64,000 bases of DNA from Mammaliicoccus vitulinus (GCF_029024305.1 NZ_CP118974.1:2387069-2451068), one strand, 5' to 3'. Counted from the stretch's first letter, positions 51,993 through 60,999 are shown. Program-made: numbers and translations. The notes: generated from the sequence alone by a model not told the origin.

Positions 51993-53471
51993 CTATTTTT
52001 TCACATCTGTTTTGGCTTCTAAATCTATCATTTCTTCTTTAGTCTTATCTAAGACTAAGTAGTTTAATTCATCGTTTGTCATTTTTTTAAGTGATGGGTA
52101 TCTGATCATAAAGAATACAATTCCAAGCACTAACCAGACAAATAATGCAATGTAAGATGGTAATGATAAACTTGCGGGTGATCCTGGAATAAGTAATAAG
52201 CATAAGAATATCCCTGCGATAACCGCCCCGATGATCGCAAATGTTTTATATTTCGGATGATACATCATACTTCTTTTGTCATATGAGAACAGTTTGAATG
52301 CTGATAAACATGTTATGAAATATGCGATTGATACGCCTGTTGAAGACATATCTACAATCCATGTTAAAGCCGTTCTACCTAACCAAGGTGCTACTAATGC
52401 AAGCACTAATATAAATATAATACTGATATATGGCGTATTATATTTTGGGTGTAATTTTTTAAAGACACTTGGCATAACAGATGCTCTACCCATAGAGAAT
52501 AACAATCTACTAGAACTCATAAAGAATCCGTTCAAACCTGTAAATATGCCCATCATGATTGCCACAACTAACACTGCTAACCCTACGAACGAGAAGGCTT
52601 CTTGAACGACTGATCCAGTTATCCATAAGTTTCCACCAACTGCTGATGCGTCTTTAAATAACCAACTTGTCAACAATATCATCATGACATAAGTTAATGC
52701 TGAAGCGATTAAACTAAATACGATTAACTTAAATGTCTTACTTGGTGCAAAGTTAAATTCTTCTGCTGTTTGAGGGATATTATCAAACCCTACATATGCC
52801 CAAGGTGCAACAGCTAAAATGATTACAATAGACGAGAGCCATCCTTCGTCATTATTAACGACTGGATTAAGGTTAGAGAATGAAAAATCTTGAGTAAAAA
52901 ATGAACCTGCAAATAACAATATAACGACAACTGCTAAAATCACGCAGAATACATACTGTAAACTACCTGAAAAACTTGAGCCTTTTATACTTATCCAAGC
53001 AAAAATTAATAGAATAAGTGAAGATAGTAAAATTTCTGTTATGTACACGTCCCAACCTGCGACTGTATATAATTTACCTTGTTCTAAAAATCCTGGCATA
53101 ATAAATTTGAAAAGCAGACTAAATGCCGAAGCATTTAATGCAACGATACATATATAACCAAATGTTAAAAACCAAGATGAGAAGAAGGATACATATTTAC
53201 CAAATCCTAAATATCCAAAAGCAAATGCGCCACCGGAAACCGGAAACTTCTCAACTAGTGCGCCATAACTTACTGCGATAACAATCATTAGTAAAGCGCC
53301 GATAAAGATACCGATTGATGCACCTAAAGGCCCAGCTTGAGCAATCCAATCACCAGGTAGTATAAATGCACCCCACCCGATACTCGAACCGTATGCAATA
53401 GCCCATACAAATTTTTCTGATAAATTTTTATCTAAATTTCCTCTTGATAAATCTTTCTTATTCCTTGCCAT
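51993..53471 (-). CDS. APC-family amino-acid permease
   Basis: 492 residues, twelve to fourteen membrane segments. APC patterns: YGSSIGWGAFILPGDWIAQAG in TM1 (in parts), EKFPVSGGAFAFGYLGFGKY, WAYVGFDNIPQTAEEF in TM6 and SRLLFSMGRASVMPSVFKKLHPKYNTP (in parts). The GFDNIPQTAEE motif is typical of the ethanolamine-permease/putative amino-acid subgroup. Substrate not assignable. Ribosome site GGGTGG. Confidence 0.85.
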   Translation of the reverse strand: MARNKKDLSRGNLDKNLSEKFVWAIAYGSSIGWGAFILPGDWIAQAGPLGASIGIFIGALLMIVIAVSYGALVEKFPVSGGAFAFGYLGFGKYVSFFSSWFLTFGYICIVALNASAFSLLFKFIMPGFLEQGKLYTVAGWDVYITEILLSSLILLIFAWISIKGSSFSGSLQYVFCVILAVVVILLFAGSFFTQDFSFSNLNPVVNNDEGWLSSIVIILAVAPWAYVGFDNIPQTAEEFNFAPSKTFKLIVFSLIASALTYVMMILLTSWLFKDASAVGGNLWITGSVVQEAFSFVGLAVLVVAIMMGIFTGLNGFFMSSSRLLFSMGRASVMPSVFKKLHPKYNTPYISIIFILVLALVAPWLGRTALTWIVDMSSTGVSIAYFITCLSAFKLFSYDKRSMMYHPKYKTFAIIGAVIAGIFLCLLLIPGSPASLSLPSYIALFVWLVLGIVFFMIRYPSLKKMTNDELNYLVLDKTKEEMIDLEAKTDVKK

Positions 53472-53522
53472 AAATGTTCCACCCTTATATTTAAATTTCG
53501 TGAAACGTCATTAAACTTCTTC

Positions 53523-53885
53523 TTAAACTTTCCAAACTGCAATTACAAGTAATATCCAACTTGCAATAAACAACACGCCACCAATTGGTGTAATAGCGCC
53601 TAATATTTTAATTTGTGTAACAGCTAATATATATAATGAACCACTAAAGAATACGATACCAAATGTCATCAACCAACCAGCGACATTTAAACTAGCTGAA
53701 GTTGTCCCTGTAATAATACCTATTAAAATTAAACCTAAAGCATGATACATTTGATATGTTGTAGCTTTTTCCCATATATCTAAATATTTAGCTGATAATT
53801 TATTTTCTAATCCATGCGCACCAAACGCTCCAGCTGCTACTGCGATCATTGCATTAATTGCACCAATAATAATAAATAATTTCAT
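53523..53885 (-). CDS. DUF423 membrane protein (YwdK-like)
   Basis: 120 residues, four membrane segments. DUF423 signatures: [35 protein letters not shown] (in parts, residues 17-52) and [28 protein letters not shown] (in parts). Conserved next to ung in Bacillales (ywdK/ywdI/ung), as here. Function unknown. Confidence 0.92.
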   Translation of the reverse strand: MKLFIIIGAINAMIAVAAGAFGAHGLENKLSAKYLDIWEKATTYQMYHALGLILIGIITGTTSASLNVAGWLMTFGIVFFSGSLYILAVTQIKILGAITPIGGVLFIASWILLVIAVWKV

Positions 53886-53906
53886 TTTTTACCTTCCTTT
53901 CTATTC

Positions 53907-54245
53907 TTAAAACTCAAATAGTGAATCTCCGTTACCTATTCCATCATCTGTTGTTAACTGCTTATCATTCGCATCAACTGATGATGAATGAGATACTTTT
54001 CCACCCATTTTTCTAATTTCTTCATTAGAAACTTGAGGTTTTTCTTTTTTAACTGGCTTTGTTCGAGTTGAAGAGAAGTTTTGTTCCACTTTTATATCGT
54101 GTTTAATACCCTCTTCTTTATCAAATAATCCACTTAAAGTATGAATTGCATGCATATGTCGATTAAAAATTTCATTTGTTGAGGCGTTATCAGCGCCTAC
54201 TAATTCTTCTTCAATGGCCGCAATTAATTGATCTCTACTAATCAT
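53907..54245 (-). CDS. YwdI-like protein (DUF5327)
   Basis: 112 residues. N-terminal helix [20 protein letters not shown] and [15 protein letters not shown] are as in YwdI/DUF5327. The rest is low-complexity and charged. It overlaps ung by four bases, and the ung-ywdI-ywdK order is kept. Function unknown. Confidence 0.8.
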   Translation of the reverse strand: MISRDQLIAAIEEELVGADNASTNEIFNRHMHAIHTLSGLFDKEEGIKHDIKVEQNFSSTRTKPVKKEKPQVSNEEIRKMGGKVSHSSSVDANDKQLTTDDGIGNGDSLFEF

Positions 54246-54901
54246 AAATTGTCACCTCCACACCAATTTATAGGTTCCTTCCCGCTTGCAATCAAATATT
54301 CATTCGTTTTGCTAAATGGTTTAGACCCAAAAAAGCCTCTGTATGCTGACAACGGACTTGGATGCACTGATTGTATAATATGATGTCGTTCAGTATCAAT
54401 CAGCTTAATTTTAGATTGTGCCGGTTTACCCCATAAGATAAATACAACATCATCCAACTCACGAGAAACACTTTTAATAATTTCATCAGTGAATATTTCC
54501 CAGCCAATATTTTTATGAGAATGTGCTTGATGTGCTTCTACAGTTAAAACAGTGTTTAACAACAACACACCTTCCTTAGCCCAATCTTGTAAATGAGGTG
54601 TTTCTCGTTGACACCCTATGTCTGCCTCTAATTCTTTATAAATATTTCTTAAAGAAGGCGGAAACTTCCCAGTTGGTTGCACCGAAAAAGCTAAGCCATG
54701 TGCTTGATTAGGACCATGATACGGGTCTTGACCAAGTACGACAACTTTCACGCGATCTAAAGGTGTTAAATCAAACGCTTGATAAATATTTTCCTTATCT
54801 GGATAAATCGTTTTATTTTGATAAGCTTTTTCTAAAAATGACTCCATTTCAGAAAAGTCATGCTCAGATTTTATATTGTGAAATATTTCTTGCCAATCCA
54901 T
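54242..54901 (-). CDS. ung: Uracil-DNA glycosylase
   Basis: Start at 54901 (MDWQEIFHN), five bases after GAGGTGA; the GTG at 54910 is in the ribosome site. 219 residues. Catalytic water-activating motif [21 protein letters not shown] (in part; Asp59), [18 protein letters not shown] and the DNA-intercalating loop [14 protein letters not shown]. Removes uracil from DNA. Confidence 0.97.
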   Translation of the reverse strand: MDWQEIFHNIKSEHDFSEMESFLEKAYQNKTIYPDKENIYQAFDLTPLDRVKVVVLGQDPYHGPNQAHGLAFSVQPTGKFPPSLRNIYKELEADIGCQRETPHLQDWAKEGVLLLNTVLTVEAHQAHSHKNIGWEIFTDEIIKSVSRELDDVVFILWGKPAQSKIKLIDTERHHIIQSVHPSPLSAYRGFFGSKPFSKTNEYLIASGKEPINWCGGDNL

Positions 54902-55015
54902 ATAATTCACCTCAATAAAAATGATAACATAGCACTAATGAAAAGGTCATAACTATTTTTTACAATTAAAAAACATGATATGATAAAACATATGAAATAT
55001 TGGGAGGAATCATCA

Positions 55016-55846
55016 ATGGCATTAAAAAAAGTCTTAACAATCGCAGGATCTGACACAAGTGCTGGAGCTGGAATGCAAGCTGATTTAAAAACATTCCAAG
55101 AACACGATACTTATGGAATGGTTGCATTAGCAGCAGTCGTTACAATGGACCCACAAACTTGGGCGCATGACGTAACGCCATTACCTCTTGATTTATTAGA
55201 TAAACAGTTAAATACTGCTATTTCAATAGGTCCTGATGCAATAAAAACAGGTATGCTTGGTTCAGAAGAAGTTATTAAACGTGCGCGTCAAGCATATGAT
55301 GAATCTGGATCTGAAATCTTTGTAGTAGACCCTGTAATGGTCTGTAAAGGCGAAGACGAAGTACTTAACCCAGGAAATACTGAAGCAATGATTAAAGAAC
55401 TATTACCAAAAGCAACAGTCGTGACACCTAACTTATTTGAAGCAGGTCAACTTTCAGGCTTAGGTAAACTGACTTCAATTGATGATATGAAAAAAGCAGC
55501 AGAAAAAATCCATGAATTAGGTGCTCAATATATTGTTATTAAAGGTGGAAAAGCATTAGAATCAGATAAAGCTTATGACTTATACTATGACGGTCAAAAG
55601 CATATACTGCTCTCTACTGACAAATTCCAATCTAGTTATAATCATGGTGCAGGATGTACATTCGCAGCAGCAACAACAGCTAATTTAGCAAATGGTGAAA
55701 CACCAGAAGAAGCCATTAAACACGCTAAAGCGTTCGTTGCATCTGCAATTAAAAACGGTTGGAAAATGAATGACTTTGTAGGACCAGTCGATCACGGTGC
55801 TTCAAATCGCATTGAAAAAATCGAAGTATACACTGAAGAAGTGTAA
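55016..55846 (+). CDS. pdxK: Pyridoxine/HMP kinase (PdxK, ThiD family)
   Basis: Start at 55016 (MALKKVLTIAG) after GGGAGGA. 276 residues. ThiD-like ribokinase fold: TIAGSDTSAGAGMQADLKTF, DAIKTGMLGS, VVDPVMVCKGEDEVL, VTPNLFEAGQLSG, YIVIKGGKAL and the anion-hole/catalytic NHGAGCTFAAATTA. The Firmicute enzyme of this kind next to ung acts mainly as a pyridoxal kinase; ThiD activity is the alternative. The catalytic Cys in GAGCT marks the dual PdxK/ThiD group. Confidence 0.9.
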   Translation: MALKKVLTIAGSDTSAGAGMQADLKTFQEHDTYGMVALAAVVTMDPQTWAHDVTPLPLDLLDKQLNTAISIGPDAIKTGMLGSEEVIKRARQAYDESGSEIFVVDPVMVCKGEDEVLNPGNTEAMIKELLPKATVVTPNLFEAGQLSGLGKLTSIDDMKKAAEKIHELGAQYIVIKGGKALESDKAYDLYYDGQKHILLSTDKFQSSYNHGAGCTFAAATTANLANGETPEEAIKHAKAFVASAIKNGWKMNDFVGPVDHGASNRIEKIEVYTEEV

Positions 55847-55882
55847 TAAGAGAGACTGGAACATCGTTCTCAGCTCAAAATC

Positions 55883-55931
55883 AATAACAACTCATTTCAC
55901 TGATTTATTCAGCTAGAAATGAGTTGTTATT
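55883..55931. terminator. Bidirectional terminator after pdxK, AACAACTCATTTC type
   Basis: AATAACAACTCATTTC pairs with GAAATGAGTTGTTATT and is followed by T8. Confidence 0.88.
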
Positions 55932-55947
55932 TTTTTTATAAAATCTT

Positions 55948-56056
55948 ACGATTTTGAAAGTGCATGCTTGCCTGTGGTTGCTTTATAAATATGGTTCGAT
56001 ACTGTAGTCGCGCGCGTCATACTATTCCCCCGGGCGTCAGCACTTTACAAAATCGT
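55948..56056. repeat. 97-bp hairpin module, copy 6 (reverse, 109 bp)
   Basis: The reverse complement starts ACGATTTTGTAAAGTGCTGA and ends AAGCATGCACTTTCAAAATC. The apical part is longer and changed (ACGCGCGCGACTACAGTATC, then AACCATATTTATAAAGCAAC), so the outer stem is conserved while the loop is free to vary. Confidence 0.85.
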
Positions 56057-56130
56057 TATAACTATCTATTTTATAATTGGATGAGGTTGGTGTGTGGCAG
56101 GAACGGGTAGGAGCAGATTGGAATCTGAAT

Positions 56131-56488
56131 GTTGCTTGTTTCGTCAGTCTTGCAACATTCGGACCTTCTATGTTGCTTGTTTGGCCAGTCTTGCAACTTT
56201 CAGAGCTTCTATGTTGCTTGTTTGGTCAGTCTTGCAACTTTCAGAGCTTCTATGTTGCTTGTTTGGTCAGTCTTGCAACTTTCAGAGCTTCTATGTTGCT
56301 TGTTTGGTCAGTCTTGCAACTTTCAGAGCTTCTATGTTGCTTGTTTGATCAGTCTTGCAACATTCAGACCTCCTATGTTGCTTGTTTCGTCAGTCTTGCA
56401 ACATTCGGACTTTCTATGTTGCTTGTTCGTTCAGTCTTGCAACATTCGGACCTCCTATGTTGCTTGTTTCCCCAGTCTTGCAACATAG
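56131..56488. repeat. Family-B 41-bp tandem repeat, 9 copies
   Basis: Units start at 56131, 56172, 56213, 56254, 56295, 56336, 56377, 56418 and 56459 (41-bp spacing), with GTTGC...GCAAC arms. Four central units are identical or nearly so, suggesting recent expansion. Long ORFs read in all three plus frames here because 41 is not a multiple of three; they are not genes. Confidence 0.93.
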
Positions 56489-56523
56489 AGCATGTACTTA
56501 TAAAACAAACAAAAAAAATATAA

Positions 56524-56570
56524 AAAAAGAGAGCTGATTGAATTTGCATTGTTCAATCGGCTCTCTTTTT
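56524..56570. terminator. Bidirectional terminator-like hairpin
   Basis: AAAAAGAGAGCTGATTGAA pairs with TTCAATCGGCTCTCTTTTT (one wobble), nine-base loop. Confidence 0.88.
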
Positions 56571-56598
56571 AGCTAGAATTTCTATCCCAGCTTCATTA

Positions 56599-56934
56599 TT
56601 AATTCATTATGCTAAATTCTGCTGTAACTTTGGCTACAACTTTACGACTCTTAAATAATGTCATTTGGTATTGATAAAATGCATTGTCTTCATGCTTAGT
56701 TTCTTTAAGGCATGCTAATTCTGCAGTGTAATTTTCTAATGTCATAATACGCTCAGTTTGTTCGAATTCACTTTTAATCTGTTTGAGTTTCGTATTATTG
56801 CCCATAAACGGCTTGAAACTATTGAATTCTCGAAGAATACTTAACAAATATTGTACCGGTACTTCTTCATAATACTGATACCCCATAATATTACAATAAT
56901 CCAATACCGCTTCATCATTAAATGAAATACGCAT
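56599..56934 (-). CDS. Hypothetical cytoplasmic protein
   Basis: 111 residues from the ATG at 56934; GTG codons at 56943 and 56952 with GGTGG nearby are also possible starts. Soluble, mixed helical. Segments: VLDYCNIMGYQYYEEVPVQY and ITLENYTAELACLKETKHED-like charged stretches. I do not recognise a family. It lies alone after island 8 and upstream of, but separate from, nagB. Confidence 0.6.
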   Translation of the reverse strand: MRISFNDEAVLDYCNIMGYQYYEEVPVQYLLSILREFNSFKPFMGNNTKLKQIKSEFEQTERIMTLENYTAELACLKETKHEDNAFYQYQMTLFKSRKVVAKVTAEFSIMN

Positions 56935-57029
56935 TGTTTCCACTACTTCCACCCGCCATTTCTTAAGGCTAATCTCAGTAGTAATTGTACTTTAAAGCTT
57001 ATAATCATTCAAGAGAATTTTAATAACGG

Positions 57030-57767
57030 CTATTCATCATCTTCGCTCAAGTATGCGTTATTATCCAATATAATTTCCACATTAGGATGATTATACAAAG
57101 CTGATGCTGGTAAATCCGTTGTAATTTCACCAGTCATTAATTTGCGAATGGCATCAGCCTTTTTAGGTCCATAAGCTAATAGAATAATACGTTTTGCTTT
57201 TAATATTGATTGAATACCCATTGATATAGCTTGTTTAGGCACTTCTTCAATCGCTTCAAAGTATCTGCTGTTTGCTTCAATTGTAGACTCTGTTAAATCT
57301 ACAATACTTGTTAAACTTTCAAACGATGTTCCTGGTTCATTAAAGCCGATATGTCCATTTTCACCAATTCCAAGTATTTGAACATCAATCGGACCTTCTT
57401 TATCTAACAAACTTTCATAATGTTTTGTTTCTTGTTGAAGATCTTCAGCTGAACCATTTGGTAAATGAATACGTTCTTCATTCCAAGTTGATAAGTGATT
57501 AAACAGAACATCGTGCATATACGTATAATAACTTTCAGAATGGTCATAATCTATTCCAATATATTCATCTAAGTTAAAAGTTGTGATTTCATTTAAATCA
57601 AGCTCATTAATTCTAATTAAGTTAACGAGCTGTTCGTATACACGAACCATCGTTCCACCAGTCGCTAAACCTAGAACACTTTTTTTATTTGAAATAATTT
57701 GCTTTAATAACTCATTAGCAACATAATGACACGCTTCCTCTTTAGAACCTAAATTAATGATTTGCAT
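57030..57767 (-). CDS. nagB: Glucosamine-6-phosphate deaminase
   Basis: 245 residues. NagB patterns: LGLATGGTMVRVYEQL, TTFNLDEYIGID, HLPNGSA, GIGENGHIGFNEPGTSF and AYGPKKADAI. Converts glucosamine-6-phosphate to fructose-6-phosphate and ammonia. It lies two bases after nanE, last gene of the PTS-nanE-nagB operon. Confidence 0.96.
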   Translation of the reverse strand: MQIINLGSKEEACHYVANELLKQIISNKKSVLGLATGGTMVRVYEQLVNLIRINELDLNEITTFNLDEYIGIDYDHSESYYTYMHDVLFNHLSTWNEERIHLPNGSAEDLQQETKHYESLLDKEGPIDVQILGIGENGHIGFNEPGTSFESLTSIVDLTESTIEANSRYFEAIEEVPKQAISMGIQSILKAKRIILLAYGPKKADAIRKLMTGEITTDLPASALYNHPNVEIILDNNAYLSEDDE

Positions 57768-57769
57768 TA

Positions 57770-58438
57770 TTATCCCTCTATTTCTTTAATAAATCGCTTT
57801 GCTATTTCTAAAGGTCTTGTGATTGCGCCTCCAACTACTGTACAGTGCACACCTAAATCTGTAACACGTTTAAACATTTCTGGTGTCATAACATTGCCTT
57901 CAGCTATGACTTTTGCATCCACATGGCTTAGCACATCTTTTAAAAATTGAAAATCATTTTCGTATAGAACATGTCCTTTAGTATAATCCGTATAACCTCT
58001 TAATGTCGTACCAACGTAATCAAACCCAAGCTTATCAGCATAAACCGCTTCTTCTAAATCTGATACGTCTGCCATGATTTCTACATTTGGTGCATGTTCT
58101 CTAATATATGAAACAAGCTCTTCTAGTGATTCTTTAGGTCTTTCTTGTTTTGTTGCATCTAAAGCTATCACGTCACAACCACTTGCAATTAATTCATCAA
58201 TTTCTTTTGAAGTAGCTGTAATAAAAACTTTAGAGTCTTTATAATCACGCTTTACAATGCCGATCACAGGTAAATCCACTTCTTCTTTTATTGCTATAAT
58301 ATCTTCTTTCGTATTTGCTCGGATACCTTTAGCACCAGCTTGATATGCTGCTAATGCCATCTTACTCATTATAAATGATGAATGCAATGGTTCTCCCGGT
58401 AAAGCTTGGCATGAAACAATTAATCCTTGAGGTAACAT
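57770..58438 (-). CDS. nanE: N-acetylmannosamine-6-phosphate 2-epimerase
   Basis: 222 residues. NanE patterns: [80 protein letters not shown] and [11 protein letters not shown]. Converts ManNAc-6-P to GlcNAc-6-P. Ribosome site AAGGAG. In between the PTS gene and nagB. Confidence 0.95.
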   Translation of the reverse strand: MLPQGLIVSCQALPGEPLHSSFIMSKMALAAYQAGAKGIRANTKEDIIAIKEEVDLPVIGIVKRDYKDSKVFITATSKEIDELIASGCDVIALDATKQERPKESLEELVSYIREHAPNVEIMADVSDLEEAVYADKLGFDYVGTTLRGYTDYTKGHVLYENDFQFLKDVLSHVDAKVIAEGNVMTPEMFKRVTDLGVHCTVVGGAITRPLEIAKRFIKEIEG

Positions 58439-58456
58439 TTATATAACACTCCTTCT

Positions 58457-59989
58457 TTATTCTTCTAAAGCTTCTTCTACTTCATTTTTTATTGTCGTAA
58501 CATGTGGACCGTATATAATTTGTACACCTGTCCCTTTTCTCACAACACCTCTCGATTCAGTTGATTTAATCACATCTTCATCGAAAAGCTTCTCATCATG
58601 AATGGTTACTCTAAGTCTTGTTGCACAACAATCCACAATATCTATATTTTCTTTTCCGCCTAAACCTTTGATAATTGTCTTTGCACGATCGCTTGCATCA
58701 ACAGACTGTATAGCATCTTCATCTTCACGTCCAGGTGTCTTAAAATTAAACTTCGTAATTAAGAATCTAAATGTCACATAGTATAATAAGAACCAAACAA
58801 TACCAATTGGAATAACAAGTAAGAAGTTGGTCTTACTATTGCCTTGTAGCACACCAAATAGAATGTAATCAATAAAGCCACCACTAAATGTTTGTCCTAT
58901 AGTTATGTTAAATATATCCGCCATCATGAATGCTAATCCATCAAATATTGCATGAATCACATATAAAACTGGCGCTATAAATAAGAAACTAAATTCTAAT
59001 GGCTCTGTAATTCCAGTTAAAAATGACGTCAAAGCTGCTGAAAGCATTAAACCACCAACGACTTTTTTCTTTTCTGGTTTAGCCGTGTGATAAATTGCTA
59101 GCGCCGCCCCTAGTAGTCCGAACATCATTGTAATAAATCGACCAGACATATATCTAGAAATACCTGAATAATAATGCGTTAAATTAGCATCTCCCAATTG
59201 TGCGAAGAAGATGTTTTGAGTACCTTGTACGACCTTCCCATTAATCTCCATCGTGCCACCTAATGCAGTTTGCCAGAATGGTAAATAGAATATGTGGTGT
59301 AAACCAAATGGTCCAAGCATACGTAGAATAAATCCATAAATAAATGTACCGACAACACCTGTTTTATTAACTAGACCACCCGCATTGAATATCCAACCTT
59401 GAATCGTTGGCCAAACAAAGAATAAAATGACACCTAGTCCTATAGAAGCAACAGAAGTGACAATAGGTACAAATCTTGACCCGCCGAAGAAACCTAAAAA
59501 CGGTGGCAATGAAATTTTGTTGTACTTATTATGTAGCATTGCCGTCATAATACCTACAATAATTCCGCCAAACACACCTGTTTCAACAGTTTGAATGCCT
59601 AACACCATCCCTTGACCAGCTTTAGCTAATCCTTCTTGTGCCGCGACATTGTCCGTAATGGTTAATAAAGCGTTCATAGTAGCATTCATAATTAAGAAAC
59701 CGAGCATAGCGGCTAAACCTGCTGTTCCTTTATCACTTCTCGCTAAACCTATTGCTACCCCGATTGCAAATAATACTGGTAAGTTAGCGAAAACGATATT
59801 ACCTGCTGACGACATTAATATAAATATATATTGCAACAAATCAATATCTAAAACTGGATATGCCTTTATTGTGTTTGGATTGCTCAAAGCGCCACCAATA
59901 CCTAATAGCAGACCTGCTGCTGGTAAAATAGCGATTGGTAACATAAATGATTTCCCGAATTGTTGTGCTTTATCAAAAACTTTACTCAT
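58457..59989 (-). CDS. PTS EIICB, glucose/amino-sugar type
   Basis: Start at 59989 (MSKVFDKAQQFG), after GGGAGGT. 510 residues. IIC-glc domain (residues 1-400: SFMLPIAILPAAGLLLGIGG, FGLHHIFYLPFWQ, LTGITEPLEFSFLF) and IIB domain with phospho-Cys in IDIVDCCATRLRVTIHD. EIIA-glc is not fused. The operon with nanE and nagB indicates ManNAc or GlcNAc as substrate. nagA (deacetylase), needed between NanE and NagB, is not in this window. Confidence 0.9.
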   Translation of the reverse strand: MSKVFDKAQQFGKSFMLPIAILPAAGLLLGIGGALSNPNTIKAYPVLDIDLLQYIFILMSSAGNIVFANLPVLFAIGVAIGLARSDKGTAGLAAMLGFLIMNATMNALLTITDNVAAQEGLAKAGQGMVLGIQTVETGVFGGIIVGIMTAMLHNKYNKISLPPFLGFFGGSRFVPIVTSVASIGLGVILFFVWPTIQGWIFNAGGLVNKTGVVGTFIYGFILRMLGPFGLHHIFYLPFWQTALGGTMEINGKVVQGTQNIFFAQLGDANLTHYYSGISRYMSGRFITMMFGLLGAALAIYHTAKPEKKKVVGGLMLSAALTSFLTGITEPLEFSFLFIAPVLYVIHAIFDGLAFMMADIFNITIGQTFSGGFIDYILFGVLQGNSKTNFLLVIPIGIVWFLLYYVTFRFLITKFNFKTPGREDEDAIQSVDASDRAKTIIKGLGGKENIDIVDCCATRLRVTIHDEKLFDEDVIKSTESRGVVRKGTGVQIIYGPHVTTIKNEVEEALEE

Positions 59990-60017
59990 GTGAACACCTA
60001 CCTCCCTGTTTAGCCTA

Positions 60018-60045
60018 AATATAACACCGTGAAAAACATAGTCAA
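60018..60045 (-). promoter_or_regulatory. Promoter of the PTS-nanE-nagB operon
   Basis: Minus strand TTGACT (60045-60040), 16 bases, TATATT (60023-60018). Confidence 0.75.
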
Positions 60046-60059
60046 TATTATTATTTGTT

Positions 60060-60076
60060 TTGAAAAACCTTTTCAA
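60060..60076. promoter_or_regulatory. Palindrome between the PTS operon and RpiR gene, candidate RpiR operator
   Basis: TTGAAAAACCTTTTCAA, a 7-3-7 palindrome lying just upstream of the -35 box of the PTS operon and before the divergent regulator gene. GTGAAAAAC recurs inside the promoter (60029-60037). Confidence 0.6.
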
Positions 60077-60114
60077 TTATACTAATCATTATTATATAAA
60101 TTGAGGTGTAATAC

Positions 60115-60921
60115 ATGAATTTTGAAAATCGTATTCAACAATTTTCATACCTTTTCACAAAAGCTGATGAAAAAATAGCAAGTTATATTCTTGATCATCC
60201 TGTAGGAGACCATTTTTCTACAATCACATCATTGGCACATGCAATCGAAGTGTCTACTTCTAGCATCACAAGATTTAGCCATAAATTGAACTATCAACAC
60301 TTCCAAGATATGAAGTTTAATATACAACACACTTATGAAAAATCTGATATTCAAAATGTTCCACTTATCAAAAGAATTCACGAATATCACCAAACGCTCA
60401 TTCAACAAACGGGCGAATTCATATCCAATCAAAAAATTAATCAATTGATCGATATTCTATCCAATAGCGAACAAACGCTGTTTGCTGGTTTAGGAAGTTC
60501 TGGCTTAACTGCAACAGAGTTTTACTATCGAACAATGAGAATGGGCTTAAATGGTAGTGCCGTAACAGATGCTCATCAAATGAAAATAGGTGCATCATTA
60601 CTATCAGAGAACGACGCACTTATCGCATTTTCTAATAGCGGGAAGACTGAGGAACTGATTAGTGCTGCAAAAATTGCAAAGTCACAAAATGCTACTGTCA
60701 TCGCTATTACAAACTATGCTGGTAGTGAACTTACCGCAAATTCTGATATTGTCATCATGACAATTGATCAAACAAGAGTAAACGACAAACAGTTTATTAA
60801 CACTCAAATTTCCGCACATTTTCTGATTGATGTTGTGAGTTATATGTTGTTAGAACGTCCAAATAATATGAATCGTTATCAACACACTAGAGAAGTTATA
60901 TTAAAAGATAATAAATCTTAG
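60115..60921 (+). CDS. RpiR/MurR-family regulator with SIS domain
   Basis: 268 residues. HTH_6 N-terminal domain (LTSLAHAIEVSTSSITRFSHKLNYQHFQDMKF in parts: TITSLAHAIEVSTSSITRFS) and a C-terminal SIS domain (LFAGLGSSGLTATEFYYR, LIAFSNSGKTEELISAA, AITNYAGSELT). SIS domains bind phosphosugars, here probably ManNAc-6-P or GlcNAc-6-P. Divergent from the PTS-nanE-nagB operon. Confidence 0.9.
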   Translation: MNFENRIQQFSYLFTKADEKIASYILDHPVGDHFSTITSLAHAIEVSTSSITRFSHKLNYQHFQDMKFNIQHTYEKSDIQNVPLIKRIHEYHQTLIQQTGEFISNQKINQLIDILSNSEQTLFAGLGSSGLTATEFYYRTMRMGLNGSAVTDAHQMKIGASLLSENDALIAFSNSGKTEELISAAKIAKSQNATVIAITNYAGSELTANSDIVIMTIDQTRVNDKQFINTQISAHFLIDVVSYMLLERPNNMNRYQHTREVILKDNKS

Positions 60922-60999
60922 TGTTGTGAGCAGATTGTATATAAATTTACTCGAGAATTTAGTAGAATAGTAAAGTATATACTATGAGGAGTGAAAGGC

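Larger units (their letters stand above)
55857..56590. repeat. Intergenic mosaic island 8
   Basis: Between convergent pdxK and a minus-strand gene. Order: end motif CTGGAACATCGTTCTCAG, AACAACTCATTTC hairpin, 97-bp module in reverse orientation (55948-56056), family-B array (56131-56488), a second terminator-like hairpin (56524-56570), and TTTCTATCCCAGC. The module is inverted relative to all other islands. Confidence 0.85.

Noticed and set aside
55883-56490. Prophage or integrative element attachment region
   Set aside because: No integrase, no tRNA, and the parts are those of the repeat islands.
56077-56537. Cysteine-rich repeat proteins of up to 148 residues
   Set aside because: Open in three plus-strand frames at once because a 41-bp unit cycles through frames. 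No conserved start; the array lies in non-coding islands elsewhere (17416, 38801).
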